A stretch of DNA of 64,000 nt from Rhodopseudomonas sp. P2A-2r (lineage in GTDB: Bacteria; Pseudomonadota; Alphaproteobacteria; Rhizobiales; Xanthobacteraceae). The position numbers and the translations under genes are program-made. The DNA lies in contig NZ_CP110389.1 of the NCBI RefSeq assembly GCF_026015985.1, positions 4,930,001-4,994,000 of the forward strand, in the 5' to 3' direction. The notes under the pieces are model-generated. The model was not told the DNA's origin and ran no database searches. It worked only from the letters and a program-made list of their open reading frames with translations. Below, one piece after another: positions 27,314 through 36,263 of the stretch. Position 1 is the first letter of the stretch. Each line of letters opens with the position of its first letter.

Positions 27314-29308
27314 TCAAAACTCGCCGCCAAGACCGACATAAGCCGTGTGTTGAGTGCCGCCTCCATTGCCGTAGCCGGCAACCACGCTGAGTGGGATAGC
27401 CGTGTTCAGACGATGCGCAACACCGAAGCCGAATCCACCTTCTCCCTGGAACACCGAACCACGCACCTGCCACGTCGTCTTGCCCGGTGCGGAGGGCATC
27501 GGCGCGCTTGCCGTTGCGACGGCGGCGGCGATGCCGCGCCGTGCTTCGGTGCGGTTGTCCCCGATCTGCGACTGCAAACTGGAAATTTGCGACTGGAATC
27601 CTGAAGTCAGACCCGAGAGCTGGCTCATATTGACCGCGTCGGTTAGATTGATGCCGGCGGCGACGTTGGTGAGCCGCCGTTCATTGCCTGCGGTGCCGAA
27701 CGACACCGTATTGGCCAGCGTCGCCACCGAGCCGGATCCGATCGCGACCGAATTGGCCGCAAGTGCCCGGGAATTAGGCCCGAGCGCGGTTGCGAGCGAA
27801 CCTGTCGCGACGGCACCGTCACCGAAAGCGGCGCCCCCGTTCGCGGCCGATGCGGCTGCGCCCACCGCGACCGATCCGGTCGCAATGGCACCGTTACCGA
27901 TGGCGATGGCGTCGACACCAGTGGCCGCCGAATTCTGGCCCACCGCGACCGCGCCTGCTGCGGTTGCCTGGGCGCTGGAGCCGAGTGCCGTCGCGCCCAC
28001 TGCGCTGGCCACGCTCGCCTGGCCGACTGCGGTGGCGCGGTCGGCGCTCGCCGTACTATTCAGTCCATAAGCGCTCGCGGCCGTTCCGCTAGCTGTGCTG
28101 GCGCTACCGGTCGCAGTGCTGAAGTCGCCTGAAGCCGTGCTCTGCGTCCCATAGGCTGTACTGCTGGACCCCGTCGCCCTACTGAACGCGCCGCTCGCGG
28201 TGCTGGAATTTCCGCTCGCCGTACTCTGGATGCCGTTAGCGGTGCTGAAGTCTCCGGTCGCTGTGCCGAGGACGCCGGTCGCCGTGCTATTGAGGCCGCT
28301 CGCCGTACTGGAAGCTCCACTCGCCGTGCTGAAGTCGCCGCTCGCAGTGCTGCCCTGTCCGTAGGCGCTCGCGTTGGCACCGGTCGCGCTACTGCCGACA
28401 CCACCCGCTGTGCTGTTGTCGCCGGTCGCCGTTGTTCCACTGCCAAGCGCGGTAGCGTTCACTGCATTGGCCATTGCTTGGTAACCCAGCGCCGTCGCGT
28501 TGGTTTGTCCAGCGCCCGTAGAGCCGGCCTGTGAGTCGCCGCCGATCGCCGTCGTCCCGGCATTCTGAAACCCAGAGCCGACGAAGTTATCTCCCGCTGC
28601 GGCTCTCACACCATAGGCGACGCTGTTGGTTCCGGTTGCGTTGCTCGTGCGGCCAGTTGCCGTGCTGGAATCGCCGCTTGCTGAACTGCCATAGCCGGTC
28701 GCGGTGCCGTAGTCGCCTGTCGCCCTCGAGCTGGAACCGGTCGCGGTGCTGCCCACGCCCTGTGCCGCACTAGACCGACCGGTTGCCGTGCTGAACACGC
28801 CGGTCGCACTGCTGGTATCGCCGGTCGCCGTACTGTATTCGCCGGTCGCCGTGGCGTTGTTGCCGGTCGCCGTGGCGTTGCCGCCGGTCGCGTTGGCGGA
28901 ATTGCCTGTCGCCGTGCCTATGCCACGCGCTTGTGCATTGGGGCCGCAGGCCGAATCGCCGGCGCTACCTGCCGTGGCGCCCGCGGAACTGCCCGAGCCC
29001 GCCTGGCCGCAGACGAATTGCGCGGTAGCGGGCGCTGGAGCGAGCGCCAGGACAAACATGGAGAGCGCCGCGGATACGAGGACACCGATTGCAAGCTTGG
29101 CCGGCCGAAAATGTATATTCCGAACAGCCGTTATATCTGCGCCGCAGTCGCCGCCCGCGCCGGCACGAAGGACAACGCCACAGAATACGGCAAGATGCGG
29201 GCCGTTGGTCCTCGTCTGGCGGCCACGACGTCGTATCGTCGTCGAATGAATGAGTATGGGTGACAACGCATCGCTCCCCTTGTTATGCGGGAGCGAAACT
29301 GCGGACAA
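27314..29308 (-). CDS. Trimeric autotransporter adhesin (YadA-like)
   Basis: About 600 residues of short head repeats lie between a signal-like segment (LVSAALSMFVLALAPAPATAQF) and a C-terminal outer-membrane anchor. The head consists of seven-residue units of the type STATGxx in dozens of copies, the YadA/Hep_Hag left-handed beta-roll pattern. A neck (NVAAGINLTDAVNMSQL) and short coiled coil follow, then the four-strand anchor ending in a terminal Phe (AYVGLGGEF). It should trimerise on the surface and mediate attachment. The start is unclear: a TTG at 29308 opens the frame with a poor leader and no ribosome site, and no better in-frame start was found before the signal segment. Confidence 0.88.
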   Translation of the reverse strand: MSAVSLPHNKGSDALSPILIHSTTIRRRGRQTRTNGPHLAVFCGVVLRAGAGGDCGADITAVRNIHFRPAKLAIGVLVSAALSMFVLALAPAPATAQFVCGQAGSGSSAGATAGSAGDSACGPNAQARGIGTATGNSANATGGNATATGNNATATGEYSTATGDTSSATGVFSTATGRSSAAQGVGSTATGSSSRATGDYGTATGYGSSASGDSSTATGRTSNATGTNSVAYGVRAAAGDNFVGSGFQNAGTTAIGGDSQAGSTGAGQTNATALGYQAMANAVNATALGSGTTATGDNSTAGGVGSSATGANASAYGQGSTASGDFSTASGASSTASGLNSTATGVLGTATGDFSTANGIQSTASGNSSTASGAFSRATGSSSTAYGTQSTASGDFSTATGSASTASGTAASAYGLNSTASADRATAVGQASVASAVGATALGSSAQATAAGAVAVGQNSAATGVDAIAIGNGAIATGSVAVGAAASAANGGAAFGDGAVATGSLATALGPNSRALAANSVAIGSGSVATLANTVSFGTAGNERRLTNVAAGINLTDAVNMSQLSGLTSGFQSQISSLQSQIGDNRTEARRGIAAAVATASAPMPSAPGKTTWQVRGSVFQGEGGFGFGVAHRLNTAIPLSVVAGYGNGGGTQHTAYVGLGGEF

Positions 29309-29315
29309 GACGCCG

Positions 29316-29432
29316 GTGGCGCATCAACCGTTTGGTGGAGACCAGGATGGTATCAGCTTCCCGCCCAACGTTTTCTGCGGTGTGTTGCCAAAGTACAACC
29401 GACCCGACTGCTGCGCATTCGAATGCGTATGA
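29316..29432 (+). CDS. Possible small ORF beginning VAHQPFGG
   Basis: A GTG at 29316 opens 38 codons (AHQPFGGDQDGISFPPNVF and more, ending CAFECV). The first eight codons match those of the small ORF at 30113 with only synonymous and start-codon differences. There is no strong ribosome site. It lies divergently in front of the adhesin gene. It could be a real peptide or a DNA element. Confidence 0.3.
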   Translation: MAHQPFGGDQDGISFPPNVFCGVLPKYNRPDCCAFECV

Positions 29433-29660
29433 CGAATAACGCGATCAAGTCGGGTTCCGGGCTGACGCCATCGCCGATGGCGCCGGAAAGATCGAGACGG
29501 CAAATTCGGCAATCGACGCGGAATACCGAATTGTCCACGTTGAATACCGATCAGCCTACTTCAAGATCTGACTTCGATTCGGAGCGCGACGCCTGCGCAA
29601 TATTCGCCTTGATATCAACTTTGCGCGCCCCTTCCCCGATCGCAGATCCTTGTTCATTGT

Positions 29661-30059
29661 TCATTGTTCATTGCTCATCCCAAGGCTGTCCATCCCAAGA
29701 CTAGGTGCTATCCCAACTCCAGGTGCGATGTCGGATGAGGTCGATTGCGGGCGCATCAGTGTGACCGGTTCCCAGAAAAAACGCATCGCTTCGACTTGCG
29801 CATCGAACAAATCGATACCGATATCATGGAGAAAATCGGCTGCATCTACCATATCCGCGCGCAACTGCGCTCTGAAGCGGATGCGTTGCCACCATGTCGC
29901 TGGAAGCCGCAAGATTGCACGCAGCGGCGCGACAAAAATGATGGCACTGCTTGCCGGTGCGCTGTCCGAGTAATCTGTTTTGGCCAGAGTGGGCGAGTGG
30001 ATAATCACGCTCCCGCATGTATCTGTCGTTTGGTTTCGGCGAATAATTCCGGACTGCAT
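29661..30059 (-). CDS. DUF1127-type small basic protein with a C-terminal extension
   Basis: The ATG at 30059 has GGGAG eight bases upstream and gives 132 residues. The core (LRAILRLPATWWQRIRFRAQLRADMVDAADFLHDIGIDLFDAQVEAMRFFWEP) is a DUF1127-like domain, in which an arginine-rich helix is followed by a DIGI motif. Some members bind RNA or affect phosphate and carbon metabolism. About 35 extra residues (TSSDIAPGVGIAPSLGMDSLGMSNEQ region) follow the usual end; a GMDSLGM type repeat there suggests recent extension past the original stop. It lies alone upstream of the adhesin gene. Confidence 0.7.
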   Translation of the reverse strand: MQSGIIRRNQTTDTCGSVIIHSPTLAKTDYSDSAPASSAIIFVAPLRAILRLPATWWQRIRFRAQLRADMVDAADFLHDIGIDLFDAQVEAMRFFWEPVTLMRPQSTSSDIAPGVGIAPSLGMDSLGMSNEQ

Positions 30060-30112
30060 TTGTCGCTCTCCCATTTCGATTAACCGCATCAGAAACTGGG
30101 GGAGATAAACCG

Positions 30113-30238
30113 ATGGCACATCAACCGTTCGGTGGAATCACGGTGGCGAGTTCTTTACCTTCAGGCTTCGACTCGTCTTTAGTAAGTTCGCACGGCATCG
30201 CATCATGGTCGAAGACGCATTGGCTGGGCCAACGATGA
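30113..30238 (+). CDS. Small ORF MAHQPFGG, 41 residues
   Basis: ATG at 30113 is preceded by GGGGAGATAAACC, a strong and well spaced ribosome site. The product reads MAHQPFGGITVASSLPSGFD, then SSLVSSHGIASWSKTHWLGQ and R. It resembles nothing I recognise. Its first eight codons recur at 29316 and, without a start codon, at 39053. It is divergent from the DUF1127 gene and 54 bp from it. Confidence 0.45.
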   Translation: MAHQPFGGITVASSLPSGFDSSLVSSHGIASWSKTHWLGQR

Positions 30239-30311
30239 TGCAGCCACACTGCAACACGACCACCCAGCAGCGCGAACGGCGTCGGCAGCCGCCATCACAA
30301 TCCAGATCCTG

Positions 30312-31454
30312 TCACTCCCGTCTGGCTCGCACCGGTGGCTTCAATCTCTCGAAGAGGTGAACCAGTTCCAACTGGCGTCCGGTGTTGGTTTTGACAAAGA
30401 TTTTCAGCAGATGAGTTTTTACGGTAGCGAAGCCGATGCCCAGGTCATCCGCCGCCTCCTGAGGTGTTTGCCCTCTCACAATTTTCTCGAGCACGCGCTC
30501 TTCGGCCGCGCTCAGTCCATAGAGCGTGGCAAATGCTTGCGTGAGCGGTGGCGCCGCGTCGGAGGGATCCTGGATGAACACAGCCGCGGTCCCCGGCAAC
30601 GGCATCAGCGGGTTGCGACCGTCTCGCCATCGCAGCGGCAGGACGTTAGCGATCAGACCGCCGCCTTCCTCATCCGGCAGCGCAACTGCATGCCTCCCTG
30701 TGAAACGCGGCGCCTTGCCGACGACGCTCTGCGCCAAGGCGTGCGCGAGGCGATCCCGCGCCCCGGCATCCGTGGCCATCAGTCGGCCGTTCGTCGACTT
30801 GAGGGTGCCGCCCGCCTTCAGGATGCGCTCGGCAGAACTGTTCATATAGGAGATGCGACCATCGTCTTCGGTGAGAAAAATGGCTGTCGAGAGATGATCG
30901 ACGGTCTGTTCGAGGCGCGAGGCTGCGATGGTGCGCAGATCCAAAGCATCCGAGATAAGTAACGCCCGGCAGATGTGCGGCGACAGCAGCGACATCTGCT
31001 GCAGATCCTCCTCGGTAAAACGAGATTGCACGCTGGATCTCGTCACTGAGAACCACGCCACGCGCCTTCCAGATTTCAGGACCAGCACACCGATGACGTC
31101 GCGCAGACCGAGCGGCCTGACCCATTTCATGTAGAAATCGCTGTTGAGCGGCTCGCGCTCGCCCGCCAGCACCGTCATGGTGGCCACTTCGCCGACATTG
31201 TCGAGTGTCGTCGAATGCGTCGCCGGCAATCGTGATGCGACGAGCTTCTCGAAATACAACCGCAGGAATGATTGCTCGGCACCATGTTCAAACACACTGG
31301 CAGCATCGACCGTACTGCGGCCCTGGATCACGATCGAGCTTGCAGCACTTTCCCCAAAGGTTGAGATCAGTGGCAATGCGCGGTACCAGTTCTCCGGCGC
31401 GAGCACACAGTCGTAAACGGCGCCAATGATATCAGAGAGAGTCTCGGGTCGCAT
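30312..31454 (-). CDS. LuxR-type transcriptional regulator with a PAS-like region
   Basis: From the ATG at 31454 (MRPETLSDIIGAVYDCVLAP) the protein has 380 residues. The N-terminal half resembles ligand-sensing regions of rhizobial LuxR proteins; a PAS-like segment follows (AIFLTEDDGRISYMNSSAERIL). The C-terminal helix-turn-helix is LSAAEERVLEKIVRGQTPQEAADDLGIGFATVKTHLLKIFVKTNTGRQLELVHL. No kinase or acyl-homoserine-lactone synthase lies nearby. The second LuxR-type gene at 37717 has the same architecture. The ORF runs further upstream to 31658, but that part lacks a start signal. Confidence 0.88.
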   Translation of the reverse strand: MRPETLSDIIGAVYDCVLAPENWYRALPLISTFGESAASSIVIQGRSTVDAASVFEHGAEQSFLRLYFEKLVASRLPATHSTTLDNVGEVATMTVLAGEREPLNSDFYMKWVRPLGLRDVIGVLVLKSGRRVAWFSVTRSSVQSRFTEEDLQQMSLLSPHICRALLISDALDLRTIAASRLEQTVDHLSTAIFLTEDDGRISYMNSSAERILKAGGTLKSTNGRLMATDAGARDRLAHALAQSVVGKAPRFTGRHAVALPDEEGGGLIANVLPLRWRDGRNPLMPLPGTAAVFIQDPSDAAPPLTQAFATLYGLSAAEERVLEKIVRGQTPQEAADDLGIGFATVKTHLLKIFVKTNTGRQLELVHLFERLKPPVRARRE

Positions 31455-31512
31455 TTGATTGCCTGCCTGGGTCAGTGGACCATTGCTGTTCGTGTGATCT
31501 TGGCGACCAAAG

Positions 31513-32963
31513 CTAATCCCATCCTTTGGGAGGCACAAAGCCCTGAAACTCCCGCTCGAGCAACCGCGCCACCTCGATGCAGGTGAGATCGCCATATTCT
31601 GGACCGACGATTTGCACGCCGACTGGGAGCCCGCTTTTTGACAGGCCTGCCGGCGCAACCGTCGCAGGCAAATGGGCGACGGTGAAATAGGCGCCCCAGA
31701 ATGTCGGGTCGGCGGGAGACGTGGGTTTCCCCTTCACCATCACCTTGCGCTCATGCCATGCGTGTTTCGGATCATGCGGAACAGCGACGGTCGGCGCCGC
31801 CGGGCACAACAACACGTCCCAATCGTTGAAAAACATACGCCAGGCCTGACGCAGCCGGTTGCGCGCCGTATCAAGCTCCGACCAATCCGCGTGGGTGAAC
31901 ACCTTCTCGGTTGCAGGGCCCTTGCCGTCATCCATTGTCAGGAACCGCGCGCGCAAGTGGGCCAGCCTGGTCCAAAATTTTTCGTCGTGCTGCCGGGTAG
32001 CGAGGCCGGCCATCAGCAGGCCACCGAAGATCTGGAACGCTACCGCCGGATCGATCGCGGGACGCGCGCGCTCGCTGACCTTCGCTTTTCGACTGACAAG
32101 AAAATCGACAACGGCCTGGAGGCGTTCCTGAACCTCGTGATCGACGGGGAAGCTTGGGTCGTCCAGCATCACCGCGACACGTAGCTCGCTCAGATCTTTC
32201 ATACGCGGCGGCGGCAGGCTCAACTTCCAGCCAACAGCATCCTCGGGCATGGGTCCCGTGATCAGAGATAGGCCGAGCTTCAGATCGTCGGCACTCCGCG
32301 CCAACGGCCCCGCGACACAGAGGTCCGGCTTGCTGCCAATGCCGGGCATGACGTGACCGGACCAGTTGGTAATGCCATAGGTCGATTTATGCCCGAAGAT
32401 TCCACAATAGTGAGCGACGTTGCGAACGCCGCCACCGAAATCCACACCGAGCTCCAATCCGGTGAGGCCTGCAGCCAGAGCCGCTGCCGCTCCGCCCGAT
32501 GAGCCACCCGGTGACCGGTCAAGATCCCAAGGGTTGCTTGTTGTGCCATAAATTTCATTTTGCGTCGCCCAGCCGACCAGATAGGCGGCGACATTCGTCT
32601 TCCCGAATGCAATGGCGCCGGCATCGATATATCTCTGCACGGCCAGTGCATTGGTTGCCGGCCGATGATCCCTCAGTTCCGGCACCCCCAGGTTGCCGGC
32701 ATGCCCGCGAGATCAAAGCTGTCCTTGATCGTGACGGGAACGCCGTGCAACGGGCCCCAGACGTCTCCCTTCGCCAGTGCTGTATCGGCGGCCCTTGCGC
32801 GCCTTCGCGCACCCGGGATGTCGGTCGCGACAACCGCATTGACGCGCGCGTTGTGCTTGTCGATGCGCGCGAGATAGAGGTCCAGCAACTCCTCGGAGCT
32901 GATCTTTTTCGCCTTGATCAGACCAGCCAGCTCGGTTGCCGATCGAAATGCTGTTCCGTCCAT
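31513..32963 (-). pseudogene. Amidase (amidase signature family), frameshifted and with the nucleophile replaced
   Basis: The N-terminal frame (ATG 32963, GGGGAA upstream) runs through HGVPVTIKDSFDLAGMPATWG, then stops; the next frame resumes PELRDHRPATNALAVQRY and continues to the C-terminus. One extra C in the run at 32685-32689 would join them into a ~480-residue amidase. The catalytic Lys (TIKDSFD) and the bridging Ser (SPGGSSGGAAAALAAG) are present. The position of the Ser nucleophile, normally D-x-G-G-S-x-R, reads DFGGGVRN, so the Ser is Gly. Even if the frameshift is an error, the encoded protein should lack normal hydrolase activity. Confidence 0.85.
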
Positions 32964-32965
32964 TG

Positions 32966-34369
32966 CTAATTCCCCGCAGCGCTTTCCGATACGTCGGTCA
33001 ACGGCGTTCCCTGCAACGAGAATGGCGCGTTCGGTGAGCTCCATGCCAGAACCTGATCCATCATCGCTTCGGTTGAAGCGAAGCGCCGCTGATCATAGCA
33101 ACCCAAGGGGAATACGGCGGTTTGGGCGCAACAGAGCGTGCAGAAGGAGCAAGGCCGATCCGGTTGCTTCACGCCGCGTGCGAATTGCTCGAGCAAGTCC
33201 GGATTCGCAAGCAGCGGGCGCGCAATCGCAACCATGTCACATTTGCCTGCGGCAAGCGTACGATCGATCGTATCGCGATCCTGAAAACCGCCATTGGTGA
33301 TAACGGGAATACTGACTTCGGCGCGAATGGCCGCGGCGAAATCGGCATTGGCCGCCGGTCGAAAGCGCCAACCGATACCAAACAGGTTCTTTCTTATCGC
33401 GGCCGGCGTGATATTGAAGATGCCGGCGCGAACATTCGCCTTGCGACTAAGATAGCGCGTCGCATTAACAAAGGTCAGAAAGCCCTCGTCGGGATAATCT
33501 CCCGGGCTTCCCATCGGATTGGGAAAGCCGAATCCACTATCGACGTGCAGGTAGTCCACGCCAAGCTCTTGCAGCTGCCGTGCATAGTATGTGGTTTCCG
33601 GCAGTCCGTTGCCCATGATGTATTGCCGCAGCGGCCACACCGGAGGAAATCGCAGATTCAACGGCAGGAAATTGAAGTCCTTGGCCGACAGGCGGACGCC
33701 CAAAAGGAAATTCGTGCCGATTGCCTCACGCACGGCTTCGACAATATCCCGCAGCAGCCGGAAGCGCTTATCGACCGAACCGCCATAGGCGTCCTTGCGT
33801 CGATTGGTTGCCGGGTTGAGAAACTGGTGAATCAGATATCCCTTGGACGCAGTAATCTCGATGCCATCGCACTCTGCCTCCGCAGCACGCCGAGCGGCTT
33901 GCTTGAAATTCAGGATCGCCCCCTTGATCTGTGCGGAACTCATCGGCAACGCGCTGTTGTGGTAGCCGTACAGAAGATCGAAGAACCAGGAGGCGGATAG
34001 CCGATCACCATCCTGAGGCCGAAGGCTGGTATGCGTCGCCGCACCGGTATCGCCAAGCTGGATGATGTATTTGCACCCGCCGGACACACTGCCCGCTTGT
34101 CTAATCTCGCCGATCGCATTGCGCAGCGGCGGCACGAAACGGTCGCTGTGCAACGCCGGATATTCGAGGGGCGACATGCGCGTTTCGTTCACGCTGATCG
34201 TCGCCGAAATGATCCCGGCGACGCCCCTTTCGGCAAATCGTTTTTCGAAATGCGTCCAGGCCGGAGACACGGTGCCGTCGTAATACGCGTTTCGTCCGCC
34301 CATTGATGAGCGAAGCACGCGATTGCTGAAGTCGACATTCTTGATCCGAAACGGCTCAAACAACACCAT
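32966..34369 (-). CDS. NADH:flavin oxidoreductase (Old Yellow Enzyme family) with a Cys cluster
   Basis: A 467-residue protein with an OYE-type barrel (LFEPFRIKNVDFSNRVLRSSMG, FLNPATNRRKDAYGGSVDKRFRLLRDIVEAVREAIG, NGGFQDRDTIDRTLAAGKCDMVAIARPLLANPDL). The tail PCSFCTLCCAQTAVFPLGC supplies the four cysteines that bind 4Fe-4S in 2,4-dienoyl-CoA reductase and bile-acid reductase relatives. Those enzymes go on to a second FAD/NAD domain, which is missing here. The usual His-Gly-Ala-His active-site motif reads TASKGY. The gene ends 2 bp before the amidase start, so the two were probably co-transcribed. It probably reduces an enoate or enone; substrate unknown. Confidence 0.88.
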   Translation of the reverse strand: MVLFEPFRIKNVDFSNRVLRSSMGGRNAYYDGTVSPAWTHFEKRFAERGVAGIISATISVNETRMSPLEYPALHSDRFVPPLRNAIGEIRQAGSVSGGCKYIIQLGDTGAATHTSLRPQDGDRLSASWFFDLLYGYHNSALPMSSAQIKGAILNFKQAARRAAEAECDGIEITASKGYLIHQFLNPATNRRKDAYGGSVDKRFRLLRDIVEAVREAIGTNFLLGVRLSAKDFNFLPLNLRFPPVWPLRQYIMGNGLPETTYYARQLQELGVDYLHVDSGFGFPNPMGSPGDYPDEGFLTFVNATRYLSRKANVRAGIFNITPAAIRKNLFGIGWRFRPAANADFAAAIRAEVSIPVITNGGFQDRDTIDRTLAAGKCDMVAIARPLLANPDLLEQFARGVKQPDRPCSFCTLCCAQTAVFPLGCYDQRRFASTEAMMDQVLAWSSPNAPFSLQGTPLTDVSESAAGN

Positions 34370-34817
34370 ACGTCTCCAAAGCTCATCCCCAAGTCACGCA
34401 TTCATGGCGACCATGATTGGTTCGACGCGACGCCGGTGAACTGACTCGCCATGGCATCGGAGATAAGTTGGGGCTCTGTCGGATCATCTGCTACGCTGGC
34501 GGCGCTCGTCGAGCCTGGCTTGGGCATTTCAGCTACGCTTTCTATCGTCAAAGCCGCTTAGGTCGTCGATAAGCCTCCGGCTCGATCAGCACCCTAAGGT
34601 GTTGAAATTTTCGGCGTTGCCTGAACTCCGGAGATCACCGCCACCAGTCTTCTCCAACGACCAGCCACCAGGTTCGTCAATGACGCCCGGCCATCGACGA
34701 CGACAAATCTCGACAATAGCCATTAAGCATCCAAAATCATACCAACGCAAGCTGCGCTTCTACAAATCTGCAGAGCCTGAAGCACGACGTCGATAGGTTG
34801 CATTTGATGTGATCGTT
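34370..34817. other. Gene-free interval
   Basis: About 450 bases between the OYE and oxalate-decarboxylase genes. Short plus-strand frames (such as 34599-34796) have no start signal and shadow-like composition. I see no gene, RNA or repeat here. Confidence 0.5.
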
Positions 34818-36017
34818 TCAGGTGCTTGGTCCCGCCGCCGCGGGCACGATAATTCTTGAGCGCGGGAACGACGGTACAGCCGCTTCAGCAATACCGAGAT
34901 TGTTCGCCAGCAGGTGCCGCGGTGCCTTGGTCACCCAATCGGCCAGACTGCTCTCGCGATAGGTTCCGCTATCGAGAACACCCACCATCTCAGCGTTCTC
35001 AGTACCGATATTCTTGATCGAGTGACCACAGTTGCGAGGAATATAGGCGCACTCACCTGCGGACAATTCAGCAGTGGCCACACGCTTGTCGGTTCCAAAA
35101 AGTGTGACCTGAGTTCGCCCCTTCAACACGTAATGCCACTCGTTGGCATCAGGATGCCAGTGAGGTTCGTGCATCGCTCCGGCTTTGAGCTTCAAAACCA
35201 TTCCCGTCAGCGTCGTCGAGAGTGGGAATTCTTTTTCCGACGCGATGTAGAGTTCACCACCGGCGGTGGCCACTTTAGGCTTGTGTGCCATCAGCGCATA
35301 GCGGTGGCTCCGATTGCGATCGAGCGACCGCGCCATTCGCGCCTGCGGTCCATCGACAGCCAGCACCTCGCCTTGCATGATGTAGGTCTCGGCCTTCGGA
35401 GCCGTCGTGAATGCGCTCGCAGACACACCCAATGCCTGCGAGAGCGAGGCCGCATCGTAGCGGCTCATCCAGTCGCTGATTCCAAAAGTTCCGTGCTCGG
35501 AATAAAGGCCGTCGTCAAACGCAAGGATCGCGTGGCAGGGTTTTGCGCCGAGCGTCTGGATGGCATGGCTATGCCCCCGCGGGAAATACCATAAATCACC
35601 TTGCCCAAGATTCACGACCTCGGTCACGCCCTCCGGATCCACGACGGTGACCTGACAGCTTCCGTCGATAATGTAGGCCCACTCCGCGGAGTTATGCCAA
35701 TGCATCTCACGTGCGCCGCCCGCGTTGATGAACAGATGCGCCCCGGCGATATTGGTCGCGATGGGCAATCCGCGCGTCGTGATCTCGCGCGCCCATCCGC
35801 CCGACGTCGCCTTGATCGGAGCCTTGTCCAGAGACGCGGTGAAGATCACGGGATCGCCGGGTTTCCGCGGAATCGTGCGCACGAAGTCCGAGGCAGGCGC
35901 CACATCGTAGCCAGCCGCATGCCCATCGCTGGGTGCTGCCATCGACCGGCTGGCTGCAACACTTGTCGCCCCGAATGCGAACGCTCCGATGAAAAGACGC
36001 CGGCTTGCATTGAACAT
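34818..36017 (-). CDS. oxdC: Bicupin oxalate decarboxylase with a signal peptide
   Basis: The ATG at 36017 has GGGAG six bases upstream and gives 399 residues. The N-terminus NASRRLFIGAFAFGATSVAASR looks like a twin-arginine signal. Two cupin domains follow, each with a full Mn site: REMHWHNSAEWAYIIDG plus GHSHAI, and HEPHWHPDANEWHYVLKG plus NCGHSI. The lid between the first-site strands reads YSEHGTFGISDW where Bacillus OxdC has SENST; the Glu that acts as proton donor is kept, which favours decarboxylase over oxidase. The reaction is oxalate to formate and CO2, here probably in the periplasm. It is a single gene with no formate dehydrogenase nearby. Confidence 0.9.
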   Translation of the reverse strand: MFNASRRLFIGAFAFGATSVAASRSMAAPSDGHAAGYDVAPASDFVRTIPRKPGDPVIFTASLDKAPIKATSGGWAREITTRGLPIATNIAGAHLFINAGGAREMHWHNSAEWAYIIDGSCQVTVVDPEGVTEVVNLGQGDLWYFPRGHSHAIQTLGAKPCHAILAFDDGLYSEHGTFGISDWMSRYDAASLSQALGVSASAFTTAPKAETYIMQGEVLAVDGPQARMARSLDRNRSHRYALMAHKPKVATAGGELYIASEKEFPLSTTLTGMVLKLKAGAMHEPHWHPDANEWHYVLKGRTQVTLFGTDKRVATAELSAGECAYIPRNCGHSIKNIGTENAEMVGVLDSGTYRESSLADWVTKAPRHLLANNLGIAEAAVPSFPRSRIIVPAAAGPST

Positions 36018-36263
36018 GGGTAACTCCCGTCGATGATTACATTTGATTTGATGGTCGAAGACGCTCGCTTGAGATCGCTGCCGTACGAATGGACGCATCA
36101 GAGTTGTAGCTTGCCGCAGAACAGGATCGAGCGAACATGCATCTCTTCCCGCCCGCGACAGGCTCGAGAGCTTCCATTCCGATCAAGTCCGAACGGAAGC
36201 TCTGGATTCCCGTTATGACGCGTCGTCGTCACGCGAACCGGCATCCCCTTCGCCGGAAACTCC

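Noticed and set aside
26388..27341. 317-codon plus-strand ORF
   Set aside because: Mostly antisense of the secreted protein gene, whose signal peptide and folded middle make it the real one.
27314..29050. Possible CRISPR or tandem DNA array
   Set aside because: The regular repeats are coding units of the trimeric adhesin head, with variable codons and no spacer structure.
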